Shown: positions 1 through 8,771 of the stretch, one piece after another
Position numbering within the stretch: position 1 is the first letter of the stretch
How the letters are laid out: each line of letters opens with the position of its first letter
Notes under the pieces: generated by a model
What the model was told of the DNA's origin: nothing
The model's database searches: none
The model's input: the letters and a program-made list of their open reading frames with translations, nothing else
From: Raineyella antarctica
GTDB lineage: Bacteria > Actinomycetota > Actinomycetes > Propionibacteriales > Propionibacteriaceae
NCBI RefSeq assembly: GCF_900092135.1
Contig: NZ_FMYF01000008.1
Coordinates: 62,001-126,000, forward strand
Length of the DNA: 64,000 nt
Direction of reading: 5' to 3'
Program-made: the position numbers and the translations under genes

Positions 1-2
1 CC

Positions 3-161
3 GAGGTGCTCTCCGGGTCAGAGGAGCTGGCGAAGGCCGAGCAGCTGCCGCTGCGGCCCTGGATCGCCACGGTCAAGACGCACTACGTGCGGATCACCCC
101 GCACAGCGTGTCGGGTCGGCGGTTCCAGTTCGGCCCCGAACCCGAGGGCTGGCACCTGTGA
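3..161 (+). CDS. C-terminal fragment of an unidentified protein
   Basis: The window opens inside a gene. The frame starting at base 3 reads 52 residues to a TGA and ends in FGPEPEGWHL. GC at third codon positions and a stop just before the converging recG support real coding. The visible tail (RPWIATVKTHYVRITPHSVS and onward) looks like the end of a small globular, possibly beta-rich, domain, but I do not recognise the family. Its stop lies only 6 nt from the stop of recG on the other strand, with no obvious terminator between them. Confidence 0.6.
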   Translation, partial: EVLSGSEELAKAEQLPLRPWIATVKTHYVRITPHSVSGRRFQFGPEPEGWHL

Positions 162-167
162 GCCCGT

Positions 168-2354
168 TCACTCGTCGAGGCTGACCAGCTCCATCCGCCT
201 GATCGCGTCCCGGAAGCCCGGGGTCTGCGCGTCCGGATCGAGCGCGACGGCCCGCTCCGCCACGTCGCGGGCCAGCCCGATCAGGTCGGCGTCCCGGGTG
301 ACGTTGAGCAGGCGCATGCCGGTGTGCGAGCCGGCCTGGTTGGTGCCCAGGACGTTGCCCTCGCGGCGCTGGGCCAGGTCGAGGTCGGCCAGCGCGAAGC
401 CGTCACGGGTGGCCGCGAGCCCGTGCAGGCGCTCCATCGTCCGCTCCATCGTGGTGTCCTCCTGGGCGGCCGCCAGTAGCAGGCAGAGGCCGGGAAACTG
501 GCCGCGGCCGATCCGGCCCCGGAGCTGGTGCAGCTGGGAGATGCCGAAGCGTCCGGCGTCGCAGACCACCATCATCGAGGCGTTCGGCACGTCGACCCCG
601 ACCTCGATCACGGTGGTGGCGACCAGCACGTCGATAGCGCCGGCGGCGAACTCCGACATCACCCGGTCCTTGTCCTCGGTCGCCATCTGGCCGTGCAGGG
701 CGGCGATCCGGACCCCGCCGAGCGGCGTCCCGGCGAGCCGGTCGACGACCTCCTCCAGCGACCAGCCGTTCTCCGGGTCGTACGCATCGCCCTCCGGGGT
801 GATCCGCGGGCAGACCACGAACACCTGCCGGCCCTGCGCGACCTCCTCGCGGGCCCGCTCCCAGGCCCGCTCGACCCAGCGGGGGTGGGCCTGCACGTCG
901 ACCACGTTCGTGGTCACGTCCGAGCGCCCGGCCGGCACCTCCCGCAGCGTCGAGACCTCCAGGTCCCCGTAGATCGTCAGTGCGACCGAGCGGGGGATCG
1001 GGGTCGCCGTCATCACCAGCACGTGCGGGTGCAGGGCTGCCTTCGCGTTCAGCGCGTTGCGCTGCTCCACGCCGAAGCGGTGCTGCTCGTCGACCACGAC
1101 CAGGCCGAGGTCGGCGAACTGCACGGCGTCCGAGAGCAGCGCGTGGGTCCCGATCGCGATGCCGGCCTCACCGGAGGCGATCGCCAGCAGCGCCTTCTTC
1201 TTCTGCGCGGCGGTCATCGACCCGGTCAGCAGGACCACCCGGGTGCCACCGAACATGCCGCCGCCGGCCAGGTCGCCCAGCATCGTGCTGATCGAGCGGA
1301 AGTGCTGTACGGCCAGCACCTCGGTCGGGGCGAGCAGGGCGGACTGGCCGCCGGTGTCGACCACCGACAGCATCGCCCGCAGTGCCACCACCGTCTTGCC
1401 GGAGCCGACCTCGCCCTGCAGCAGCCGCTGCATGGCCAGGTCCTTGCCCAGGTCGGCGGCGATCTCCGCCCCCACCTGCTGCTGGCCCTCGGTCAGCTCG
1501 AACGGCAGCCGCTGGTCGAAGGCCTCCAGCAGGCCCCCGGTCGCAGGATCGCGCGGGATGGCTGCCAGTCGGCCGTGGTCGGCCCGTCGGTAGGCCATCG
1601 TCAGCTGGACCTCGAGTGCCTCGTCGAAGCTGAGCCGTTCCAGTCCGGCCTCGACCTGGCCCAGGTCGGGGGGCTGGTGCACCGCCCGCAGCGCCTCGAC
1701 CAGTGGCAGCACGTCACCGGCCTCTCGCACCCAGTCCGGCCAGGGGTCCGGCAGGTCGCCCAGGGCGTGCAGCGTCAGGCCGGCGGCCTCGGCGATGTCC
1801 CAGGTCGGCAGCTTGGCGGAGGCGGGGTAGATGCCGATCGGCCCGCCACGGAACACGCTGGCCATCGACCGGTTGCGGTCCGACCCGGCGACGAAGAAGC
1901 CCTGCTCGTCGACGATCACGTAGTCGGGGTGGGACAGCTGGGGCTCCCCGCGGAACTCGCCGACCTTGGCCGAGAAGATGCCACGGGCCCCGGGCTGCAG
2001 CGACCGCTGCCACCACTCGAGCAGGTGGTTGGCACCGAAGAAAGTGGCGGGGAGCTTGGTCCGGCCGTCGGTGAGACGGACCTCCAGCCGCCCCCGGCCC
2101 TTGCGTCCCGGTGGTCCCGGGTGGGCGCGCACCTCGGCGACCCGGGCCAGGAGGGCCACGTGGGTGCCGACCTCTACCTCCGACAGGTCGCTGAGCTCGG
2201 TGCCGACGACGTACCGGCGGGGCACATGGTGCATCAGGTCACCGACGGTACGGATGCCCATCGCCGCGAACGACTTCTCCTGGGCGCCGACGACCAACCC
2301 GATGCGCTGGTCCAGCGCCGCGTACGCCTCGGACCTCCAGCCGCCCGCTGCCAT
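168..2354 (-). CDS. recG: ATP-dependent DNA helicase RecG
   Basis: RecG remodels stalled replication forks and branched recombination intermediates. The 728-residue product has the N-terminal wedge/OB region (about residues 1-270), then a superfamily 2 helicase core with Walker A GEVGSGKT (K about 320), the DEQH box followed by RFG (about 422), motif III TATPIPRS, and a C-terminal helicase half containing QLRGRIGRG. Length matches the family. I chose the ATG at 2354 because GGAGAGG lies about 8 nt upstream; an in-frame start 17 codons earlier (2405) has no such site. It converges on the partial gene at the window edge. Confidence 0.95.
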   Translation of the reverse strand: MAAGGWRSEAYAALDQRIGLVVGAQEKSFAAMGIRTVGDLMHHVPRRYVVGTELSDLSEVEVGTHVALLARVAEVRAHPGPPGRKGRGRLEVRLTDGRTKLPATFFGANHLLEWWQRSLQPGARGIFSAKVGEFRGEPQLSHPDYVIVDEQGFFVAGSDRNRSMASVFRGGPIGIYPASAKLPTWDIAEAAGLTLHALGDLPDPWPDWVREAGDVLPLVEALRAVHQPPDLGQVEAGLERLSFDEALEVQLTMAYRRADHGRLAAIPRDPATGGLLEAFDQRLPFELTEGQQQVGAEIAADLGKDLAMQRLLQGEVGSGKTVVALRAMLSVVDTGGQSALLAPTEVLAVQHFRSISTMLGDLAGGGMFGGTRVVLLTGSMTAAQKKKALLAIASGEAGIAIGTHALLSDAVQFADLGLVVVDEQHRFGVEQRNALNAKAALHPHVLVMTATPIPRSVALTIYGDLEVSTLREVPAGRSDVTTNVVDVQAHPRWVERAWERAREEVAQGRQVFVVCPRITPEGDAYDPENGWSLEEVVDRLAGTPLGGVRIAALHGQMATEDKDRVMSEFAAGAIDVLVATTVIEVGVDVPNASMMVVCDAGRFGISQLHQLRGRIGRGQFPGLCLLLAAAQEDTTMERTMERLHGLAATRDGFALADLDLAQRREGNVLGTNQAGSHTGMRLLNVTRDADLIGLARDVAERAVALDPDAQTPGFRDAIRRMELVSLDE

Positions 2355-2473
2355 CGGTGTCCCCTCTCCAGTCTGGGGCAGGCCAAGGGGCCGCCCTCGG
2401 CGCAAGCCTAGGAGGCACCCCTGACGATCCGGCTTCCCGGCCCACGGGCCGGTCGGTGCTCAGAGGTCCCTGC

Positions 2474-2965
2474 TCAAAGGTCCTTGGCCACGAACACGGT
2501 CGCCGTCGTGTCGGCCCGGAACCGCTCGACCGGGACGTAGCCGTGTACGCGGGCCAGCTGCAGCCCGGCGACCATCTCCTCGTTCAGGGACATCGCCGCG
2601 CGCCGTGCGCCCAGGGCCCGGGCCCGGTTCTCCAGCGTACGCAGCAGCCGGCGGCCGAAGCCCTGCCCGCGGCGGCTCGGCTCGACCCACATCCGGCGCA
2701 GCTCGGCGGTGTCGGGGTCGATCAGCCGGACGGCTCCGCAGGCGATCACCGCATCATCGGTCAGCGCGGTGATCAGCAGGAAGTCGCCACGCGGGGGAGT
2801 GACCTCCTCGTCGGCGGTCACCTCGGTCAGGGCGGGGTCGAAGCCGTCCTCGAGCATCTCGTCCAGTTCGCGGACGTACGCCTCCATGGCGCGCGTCGCC
2901 CGGGAGCTGGCGACCTGCCCCTCGAGGATCCGTACCGGCAGGCGGGCTGGGGTGTTGGTGTCCAC
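2474..2965 (-). CDS. GNAT-family N-acetyltransferase
   Basis: Predicted GCN5-related acetyltransferase of 163 residues; the acceptor is unknown. The acetyl-CoA-binding motif appears as RRGQGFGRRLLRTLENRARA (about 110-130), preceded by the beta strand LRRMWVEP and followed by SLNEEMVAGLQLARVHGYVP, the usual end of the fold. The start is taken as the GTG at 2965; an open frame continues upstream but is antisense to the next gene and looks non-coding. It is transcribed divergently from the PfkB kinase gene. Confidence 0.8.
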   Translation of the reverse strand: MDTNTPARLPVRILEGQVASSRATRAMEAYVRELDEMLEDGFDPALTEVTADEEVTPPRGDFLLITALTDDAVIACGAVRLIDPDTAELRRMWVEPSRRGQGFGRRLLRTLENRARALGARRAAMSLNEEMVAGLQLARVHGYVPVERFRADTTATVFVAKDL

Positions 2966-3088
2966 GCACCCATCGTGCCCGCTCGGAGCGTCCCGCGGGT
3001 CCCGGCTCGGGTACCGGTCCCGTTTCGATCCCGTTGCAGGTCCGTTGCGGCCTTCCGGGCAGGCCTCCCCGGCGAGTAGCGTCCCGCT

Positions 3089-4060
3089 ATGACACCCAGC
3101 CCGTCCGGCGCGCCGCCCCGTGTCGCCATCCTCGTGCCCACGCCCTTGCTGGTGGTCGAGGTGACTCCCCCGTACGCCCATCGTGATCGCAGCAAGCACG
3201 AGTCGGACGTCCACCTGCACCCGGGCGGCCAGGGCTTGTGGGTGGCCCGGATGGCCGTCTCGCTCGGTGCCCGGGTGACCGTCTGCGGCCCGTTCGGCGG
3301 CGAACTCGGGCCGGTCGTCACCGCGATGGTGCAGGGCCACGGCATCGACGTCCACTCGGTGCCCTACTCGATCGGTAACGGCGGCTACGTCTACGACCTG
3401 CGCGGGGAGGACCGGGTCGTCTGGGCCCACATGCCCCCGCCCGAGCTCTCCCGCCACGAGGTCGACGACCTGTACGGCTCGGCCCTGGTCGACGCACTGG
3501 AGGCCGACGTGTTCGTGCTGACCGGTGCCGAGCCGGCCGACGTCCTGCCGGCACGCTTCTACGGTCGGCTGGTGCGCGACGTCCGCGCCGGGGGAGGCCT
3601 GGTGGTCGCGGACCTCAGCGGGGCGGCCGCCGAGGCCGCCGTCGACGCGGGGGTGGACGTGCTGAAGATCAGCCACGAGGAGATGGTCGAGGCCGGCCTG
3701 TCCAGTGACGCGTCGGGGGAGGCCCTCGCCGCCGGGGCCGCCCGACTGGTCACGCGCGGCGCCGGCGCAGTGGTCGTCTCGCGGGCCGACGAGGCGGCCC
3801 TGCTGGTCGACGCCGACGGCGTGCACGAGGTCCGCGGTCCTCGGATCACGCCGCTGGACCACCGTGGTGCCGGCGACTCGATGACCGCCGGGATCGCCGT
3901 CGGCCTGGGCCGCGGGGAACCGCTGGTCGAGGCCGTGCGACTGGGCGCCTCGGCCGGCACGCTGAACGTCACCCGGCACGGACTGGGAACGGGCCGGCGG
4001 GACACGATCGAGCGGTTCGCCCAGCAGATCCGCGTGCGACGTCCCAAGGGTGTGGCATGA
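3089..4060 (+). CDS. PfkB-family carbohydrate kinase
   Basis: A 323-residue ribokinase/PfkB-fold sugar kinase. The C-terminal signature [20 protein letters not shown] (about 257-276) holds the catalytic Asp and anion hole; [18 protein letters not shown] near residue 47 is the N-terminal glycine motif, closest in style to 1-phosphofructokinase-like members. The substrate cannot be told from sequence. TAGCGT lies 6 nt before the ATG, so the transcript is probably leaderless. It overlaps surE by 4 nt (ATGA), so the two are co-translated. Confidence 0.85.
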   Translation: MTPSPSGAPPRVAILVPTPLLVVEVTPPYAHRDRSKHESDVHLHPGGQGLWVARMAVSLGARVTVCGPFGGELGPVVTAMVQGHGIDVHSVPYSIGNGGYVYDLRGEDRVVWAHMPPPELSRHEVDDLYGSALVDALEADVFVLTGAEPADVLPARFYGRLVRDVRAGGGLVVADLSGAAAEAAVDAGVDVLKISHEEMVEAGLSSDASGEALAAGAARLVTRGAGAVVVSRADEAALLVDADGVHEVRGPRITPLDHRGAGDSMTAGIAVGLGRGEPLVEAVRLGASAGTLNVTRHGLGTGRRDTIERFAQQIRVRRPKGVA

Positions 4061-4947
4061 CCCCCCGGGACCGGGCCGAACGGCCGGGCCGGGTACTGGT
4101 CACCAATGACGACGGCATCGACTCACCGGGCCTGACCGTGCTGGTGCGTGCCGCGCTGGCACGCGGCCACGAGGTGGTGGTCGCAGCCCCCGCCGAGCAG
4201 TACTCCGGTGCCAGCGCGTCGCTGGCCGGTGAGGAGGTCGACGGGCGGATCTCGCTGGTCCACCGGGACCCGCCCGGCCTTCCCCCCGGGGTGCTGTCGA
4301 TCGGGGTCCGGGCCGCCCCCGCGCTGATCACCTTCCTGGCCGGCTACGGCGCCTTCGGTCCGCCACCGCGCTACGTCATGTCAGGGGTCAACCTCGGGGC
4401 GAACACCGGCCGGGCGACCCTGCACTCCGGCACCGTGGGGGCGGCGCTGTCGGCGACCACCCACGGGATCCGCTCGATGGCCGTCTCGATCGCCTCGGGC
4501 GCTCCCCAGCACTGGGACACCGCCGAGCTCGTGGCCGGACATGCCCTGGCCTGGCTGGAGGCCAACGACCCCGGTGACGGAGTGCTGAACGTCAACGTCC
4601 CCGACATCGCCCCGGACCGGCTGCGCGGCCTGCGACCGGCAGCCCTGGCCTCCTTCGGAGCCGTCCAGGCCCAGGTCCGCCGTGTCGGGGAGGAACAGGT
4701 CCAGGTCAGCTACTCGGCCGAGGAGGCCCGTGAGGAGCCCGAGAGCGACCACTACCTGCTCTCCCGCGGCTGGGCGACCGTCACCCTGCTGCGGGCGCCG
4801 GTGGCGGCCGTCGGCGGGCCCCCGCTGCCGACGTTCGAGGGGGCGGCGCCGGCCCCCTCCGACGATGCCCCGATCGCCGTCGACGCGGCCCGGGTGATGA
4901 CGTCACGAGCGGCCCCGTCCGCGGCCGGCCCCCGGGAACACGCATAG
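4057..4947 (+). CDS. surE: 5'/3'-nucleotidase SurE
   Basis: SurE is a metal-dependent nucleoside monophosphatase active on 5' and 3' nucleotides. The N-terminal motif [14 protein letters not shown] (about 12-25) carries the metal-binding Asp pair; SGASAS (about 49) and [10 protein letters not shown] (about 109-118) are further family blocks. At 296 residues it is somewhat longer than the usual ~250, through an Ala/Pro-rich C-terminal tail. The start overlaps the PfkB kinase stop by 4 nt, suggesting translational coupling. Confidence 0.92.
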   Translation: MTPRDRAERPGRVLVTNDDGIDSPGLTVLVRAALARGHEVVVAAPAEQYSGASASLAGEEVDGRISLVHRDPPGLPPGVLSIGVRAAPALITFLAGYGAFGPPPRYVMSGVNLGANTGRATLHSGTVGAALSATTHGIRSMAVSIASGAPQHWDTAELVAGHALAWLEANDPGDGVLNVNVPDIAPDRLRGLRPAALASFGAVQAQVRRVGEEQVQVSYSAEEAREEPESDHYLLSRGWATVTLLRAPVAAVGGPPLPTFEGAAPAPSDDAPIAVDAARVMTSRAAPSAAGPREHA

Positions 4948-4957
4948 ACTTCGGCCC

Positions 4958-5650
4958 ATGACCACCCACCACCACCTCGATCCCCGTTCACCGCTCGTTC
5001 TGGACACCCACGACCTCGGCCGCCGGGCAGGGGCGATGCGCGAGCTGCACGAGACCATCCCGGCGCCCGCAGGCATCGGCACCCCGGTGATCGGGATCCC
5101 CGAGGGCTCCCCGATCGAGCTGGACCTGCGGCTGGAGTCGGTCAGCGAGGGCGTCCTGGTCAGCGGCATCGCCGATGTCCGGCTCGAGGGCGAGTGCTCG
5201 CGCTGCCTGACCCCGATCCAGGACAGTTCCGACGTCGACCTCCAGGAGCTGTTCCTGTACGCGGACCAGCACCTGGAGGGCGAGGACGAGGAGGACGTGG
5301 CCCGGATGCAGGGCGAACTGCTCGACCTGGAGCCCGCCCTGCGCGACGCCGTGGTGCTCGACCTGCCGTTCACCCCGCTGTGCCGCGAGGACTGCGCCGG
5401 CCTGTGCCAGGTGTGCGGCGCCAACCTCAACGACGACCCCGACCACGACCACGGTCCGGCCACCGATTCCCGCTGGGTAGCGCTGGAGGGGTGGAGCTCC
5501 GAGGACGGCGATGACGTCGAGGACGACGCCGTGGAGGACGAGGACGCCGAGTACGGGGACGAGGACGCCGAGTACGGGGACGAGGACGTGCCGGACGAGG
5601 ACGCGGGCGATGGCGAAGCGGCGCAGGCCGGCCCCGCCCCGCGGTCCTGA
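4958..5650 (+). CDS. YceD/DUF177 family protein
   Basis: A DUF177 (YceD) protein of 230 residues lying just before rpmF, the conserved position of this family, which is linked to 23S rRNA/ribosome accumulation. The conserved part includes GECSRCLTPI and a second Cys set CREDCAGLCQVCGANLN (about 144-160), a likely zinc site. The tail after about residue 180 is extremely acidic and contains a 7-residue unit (EDAEYGD) repeated twice at DNA level as 21-bp copies (5540-5560, 5561-5581). TAGACT lies 7 nt before the ATG, so the message is probably leaderless. Confidence 0.88.
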   Translation: MTTHHHLDPRSPLVLDTHDLGRRAGAMRELHETIPAPAGIGTPVIGIPEGSPIELDLRLESVSEGVLVSGIADVRLEGECSRCLTPIQDSSDVDLQELFLYADQHLEGEDEEDVARMQGELLDLEPALRDAVVLDLPFTPLCREDCAGLCQVCGANLNDDPDHDHGPATDSRWVALEGWSSEDGDDVEDDAVEDEDAEYGDEDAEYGDEDVPDEDAGDGEAAQAGPAPRS

Positions 5651-5694
5651 ACGGCCCCGTTTTGCGTTCCGGCGGCCCGGCCGCCTATAGTTAT

Positions 5695-5751
5695 CGCTTG
5701 CGTCTACGCGCATTCCCAGACTCAACGCTTGCGTCTACACGCAATCCCAGA
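5695..5751 (+). repeat. Tandem 26-bp direct repeat in the rpmF 5' region
   Basis: Two 26-nt copies, 5695-5720 and 5726-5751, differ at only two positions and are spaced 31 bp start to start. Both begin CGCTTGCGTCTAC and end TCCCAGA. A TATAGT hexamer sits just upstream (5685-5690), so the repeats probably fall within the rpmF leader RNA. The second copy ends just before the AAGGAG ribosome site. Confidence 0.8.
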
Positions 5752-5766
5752 TAGAAGGAGAGACCC

Positions 5767-5958
5767 GTGGCAGTTCCCAAGCGGAAGATGTCCCGCTCCA
5801 ACACGCGTAACCGTCGTTCCCAGTGGAAGGCCGTCGTGCCGACCCTGGTCACCTGCGCCAACCCGGCCTGCCGTGCGAAGCACCTGCCTCACACCGCTTG
5901 CCCCGAGTGCGGCCAGTACGGGCCCCGTGGCGAGCGCCGTCAGGTTCTGGACGCCTGA
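5767..5958 (+). CDS. rpmF: 50S ribosomal protein L32
   Basis: L32 of the large ribosomal subunit, 63 residues, with the diagnostic N-terminus [20 protein letters not shown]. It has the zinc-binding C+ form: CANPAC...CPEC (about 30-51). The GTG start follows AGAAGGAGAGA. Two 26-bp repeats precede it. It lies between DUF177 and rnc, a conserved arrangement, and is followed 2 nt later by the rnc start. Confidence 0.97.
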   Translation: MAVPKRKMSRSNTRNRRSQWKAVVPTLVTCANPACRAKHLPHTACPECGQYGPRGERRQVLDA

Positions 5959-5960
5959 CC

Positions 5961-6734
5961 GTGACCGGTGGCGTAGCACACGCCTCCACAGCTGAACAGC
6001 TTCTGGAAGAGCTGGGGGTCGCACCTGATCCCCAGCTCTTCGAGCTTGCCCTCACCCACCGCTCGTACGCGTACGAGCACGGGCGGATCCCGACCAACGA
6101 ACGCCTGGAGTTCCTCGGGGACTCCGTGCTGGGAGTGGTCGTGACCGAGTACATCTTCACGACCTATCCCGACCTCGCGGAGGGCCGACTCGCCAAGCTG
6201 CGGGCCGCGGTCGTGTCCACCCAGGCGCTCGCCCGGGTCGCCCGCACCCTCGGGGTGGGGGAACTGCTCCGGCTCGGCCGTGGTGAGCTGACCACCGGTG
6301 GCCGCGACAAGGACTCGCTCCTCGCCGACGCCATGGAGGCGATCATCGGCGCCGTCCACGTCCAGTACGGAATCGACGGCGCTCGCAGGTTCGTCCACCA
6401 CGTGCTGGACGGCCCCATCGCGGAGGCCGCGACCCTCGGCGCCGGCCTGGACTGGAAGACCTCGGTGCAGGAGATGGCGGCCACCCTGGGGTACGACTCG
6501 CCGGTCTACACGGCCTCCTCGGCCGGCCCCGACCACGACAAGCGGTTCACCGCGCACGTCAGCGTGGGGGACCGTACGTTCGGGCCGGGCCTCGGCCGCT
6601 CGAAGAAGTCCGCCGAGCAGGACGCCGCCGAGATCGCCTACCGCAGCCTGCTCGCCGAGCACGACCGGCTCGAGCAGCAGCTGGCGCAGCAGGGTGTCCC
6701 CGACCGATCCGTCGGCGAGTCGAGCGGTGCCTGA
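5961..6734 (+). CDS. rnc: Ribonuclease III
   Basis: RNase III cleaves double-stranded RNA in rRNA and mRNA processing. The catalytic signature [13 protein letters not shown] begins about residue 45, with the second acidic cluster [11 protein letters not shown] near 121; a double-stranded RNA-binding domain occupies about 165-238. The product is 257 residues. I take the GTG at 5961, 2 nt after the rpmF stop; the open frame runs further upstream only as a shadow of rpmF. The C-terminus overlaps the start of mutM by 8 nt. Confidence 0.95.
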   Translation: MTGGVAHASTAEQLLEELGVAPDPQLFELALTHRSYAYEHGRIPTNERLEFLGDSVLGVVVTEYIFTTYPDLAEGRLAKLRAAVVSTQALARVARTLGVGELLRLGRGELTTGGRDKDSLLADAMEAIIGAVHVQYGIDGARRFVHHVLDGPIAEAATLGAGLDWKTSVQEMAATLGYDSPVYTASSAGPDHDKRFTAHVSVGDRTFGPGLGRSKKSAEQDAAEIAYRSLLAEHDRLEQQLAQQGVPDRSVGESSGA

Positions 6735-7578
6735 GCTTCCCGAGGTCGAGGTCGTCCGGCGCGGCCTGGTGCCGCACGTGGTCGGGCGGGAGATCAGCTC
6801 GGTCGAGGTGCTCCACCCCCGACCCGTCCGACGCCACCTGCCCGGCCCGATCGACTTCGCCGACCGGCTGGTGGGTCGCACGTTGCTGGAGCCGGCCCGC
6901 CGGGGCAAGTACCTGTGGCTGCCGCTGGACGACGGCGAGGCGATCCTGACCCACCTGGGCATGAGCGGCCAGTTCCGCGTCGACCCGCCGGGTACGCCCG
7001 ACCAGGCCCACGTACGGGTCCGCCTCCGTTTCGCCGACGGCGGTCCGGAACTGCGCTTCTGCGACCAGCGGATGTTCGGCGGCATGCAGGTCAGTGACGC
7101 GGACGGCGGGATCCCGCCCGAGATCGCCCACATCGCCCCCGACCCGTTCGAGGACGCGTACGACCCGGACCGCGTCGTGGCGGCGATCCGCAGGCGCCGG
7201 ACCGGCATCAAGCGGGCCCTGCTGGACCAGACCCTCGTCTCCGGCATCGGGAACATCTACGCCGACGAGTCGCTCTGGCTGGCCCGGGTGCACTATGCCC
7301 AGGCGACCGATGCGATGTCCGCGCCGCGGGTCCGGGAGCTGCTCGCCGCCGTGCGTACGGTCATGGGGGAAGCTCTCGAACAGGGTGGCACCTCCTTCGA
7401 CAGCCTCTACGTCCACGTCAACGGGGAGAGCGGTTACTTCGACCGCTCCCTGAACGCGTACGGGCAGGAGGACCTGCCCTGCCCCCGGTGCGGCACGCCG
7501 ATCCGCCGGGAGGCCTTCATGAACAGGTCGTCCTACCGCTGTCCGCGGTGCCAGCGGCTTCCGCGCAGTCGCCGCTGA
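6727..7578 (+). CDS. mutM: Formamidopyrimidine-DNA glycosylase (Fpg/MutM)
   Basis: Base-excision repair enzyme removing 8-oxoguanine and formamidopyrimidines, with AP-lyase activity. The mature N-terminus PELPEVE supplies the catalytic Pro and Glu; the helix-two-turn-helix reads [12 protein letters not shown] (about 174-185) and the C-terminal zinc finger is CPRCG...CPRCQ (about 252-276). Length 283 is standard. The GTG start overlaps rnc by 8 nt, so the two are probably translationally coupled. Confidence 0.95.
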   Translation: MPELPEVEVVRRGLVPHVVGREISSVEVLHPRPVRRHLPGPIDFADRLVGRTLLEPARRGKYLWLPLDDGEAILTHLGMSGQFRVDPPGTPDQAHVRVRLRFADGGPELRFCDQRMFGGMQVSDADGGIPPEIAHIAPDPFEDAYDPDRVVAAIRRRRTGIKRALLDQTLVSGIGNIYADESLWLARVHYAQATDAMSAPRVRELLAAVRTVMGEALEQGGTSFDSLYVHVNGESGYFDRSLNAYGQEDLPCPRCGTPIRREAFMNRSSYRCPRCQRLPRSRR

Positions 7579-7729
7579 CCGCTCGTCCGTCCCGGGCGAC
7601 ACCCCAGGCCGGGGCCCCGGTCGCGTACGGCAAGGCCGCTGGGTCCGCGTCATCGGCGCGGTGAGGACGCTGAGCCCACGCCACCCGTGGACGTCACCGC
7701 CGGCGCAGGCAGGATAGGATCCTCGATTT

Positions 7730-8293
7730 GTGACATCCGTGAGCCAAGTCCTGCACCGCTACCGCAACGCCCTGAGGGAGTTCGCGTCCTTCGGCGTCAT
7801 CGGTGGATCCGGTGTGCTGGTCAACATGGTCGTCTTCGCGGGCGCCAACAACGTCGCGATCCACGTGTTCAACAGCCACGAGTACGACTCCTTCGTCGGG
7901 ATCCCGGGCACCGACTTCGCGATCCGCAACTACATCGTCTACAACGTGGTTGCGTTCCTGTTCGCCAACGTCTACAACTTCGTGCTGAACCGTCACCTGA
8001 CCTTCCGCCACGGCCAGCGCGCGCCCTTCCTGAAGGAGTACGGGCCCTTCCTGCTGGTCGGGGCCGTGGCGCAGGTGATGGGCATCGTGATCCTGCAGCT
8101 GCTGATGAACCGCACCTCGCCGCTGTACCTGCACAACTCCTTCTTCGTCGACGGGGAGCCGTTCTGGCGCCGCCGCGTCTACTGGGCCCAGTTCATCCAG
8201 ATCCTGGTCGTGATGCCGATCAACTTCGTGGTGAACAAGGTCTGGACGTTCCGGGTGGTCCGGCAGCGCCACGCCGCCGGCAAGGAGTCGTAG
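7730..8293 (+). CDS. GtrA-family membrane protein
   Basis: A 187-residue GtrA-like protein with four predicted membrane segments (about 19-40, 65-90, 105-128, 148-165). The family is linked to moving polyprenyl-linked sugars across the membrane during envelope glycan or teichoic acid glycosylation. RHLTFR and VVNKVWTFRVV follow the second and fourth helices as in other members. TAGGAT lies 9 nt before the GTG and no Shine-Dalgarno is visible. It occupies the gap between mutM and ftsY where many actinobacteria carry smc. Confidence 0.82.
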   Translation: MTSVSQVLHRYRNALREFASFGVIGGSGVLVNMVVFAGANNVAIHVFNSHEYDSFVGIPGTDFAIRNYIVYNVVAFLFANVYNFVLNRHLTFRHGQRAPFLKEYGPFLLVGAVAQVMGIVILQLLMNRTSPLYLHNSFFVDGEPFWRRRVYWAQFIQILVVMPINFVVNKVWTFRVVRQRHAAGKES

Positions 8294-8405
8294 CGCACCG
8301 AGGTGGACCGCGGCTGGGGAAGGACCTCCCTCGGCCGTTATCCTGAGGTGGTCCACGCCGGTCGCCAGTCGATCGCGACAGCCGCCGTGGGATCGAGGGG
8401 GAGTA

Positions 8406-8714
8406 GTGGGAGTTGTCGTCGTCTCCGTAGTGGTGGCGTTGGTGGTCGCAGTCGTGGTGGCCGGGATCGTCGTGGTGGGGATGCGGGGTGAGCTGCCCGA
8501 GGTCTCCGAGAAGGCCCCCGAGCTCGCCGGCCGCTTCGAGTGGGCCGCCCGGCACCTGTCCGGCGCCGCCGCCCCGTCGAAGCGCATGGCCGACCTGGAG
8601 AACGCCGTGACCAGCCGATTCGGGACGCGCGAGCCGGTACAGGCCCCGGCCCCGTCGGCCGAGCCGGTTCCCGCCCGCACGCTCCCGGCGACGGGTGACT
8701 TCGGCCGCCCCTGA
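8406..8714 (+). CDS. Small single-span membrane protein, unknown function
   Basis: 102 residues: an N-terminal Val-rich transmembrane helix (about 2-25) followed by a short charged region and a Pro/Ala-rich tail. No known domain is visible. The GTG start follows GAGGGGGAG with a workable spacing. It sits 58 nt upstream of ftsY on the same strand. ftsY itself also begins with a membrane helix, so the two may both be membrane-anchored neighbours, but nothing in the sequence ties their functions. Confidence 0.65.
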   Translation: MGVVVVSVVVALVVAVVVAGIVVVGMRGELPEVSEKAPELAGRFEWAARHLSGAAAPSKRMADLENAVTSRFGTREPVQAPAPSAEPVPARTLPATGDFGRP

Positions 8715-8771
8715 GCACAAGCCTCACAGGGCGGGGCTGGTCCGGGCCCCGTGCCGTGACAAGATGGGGGC

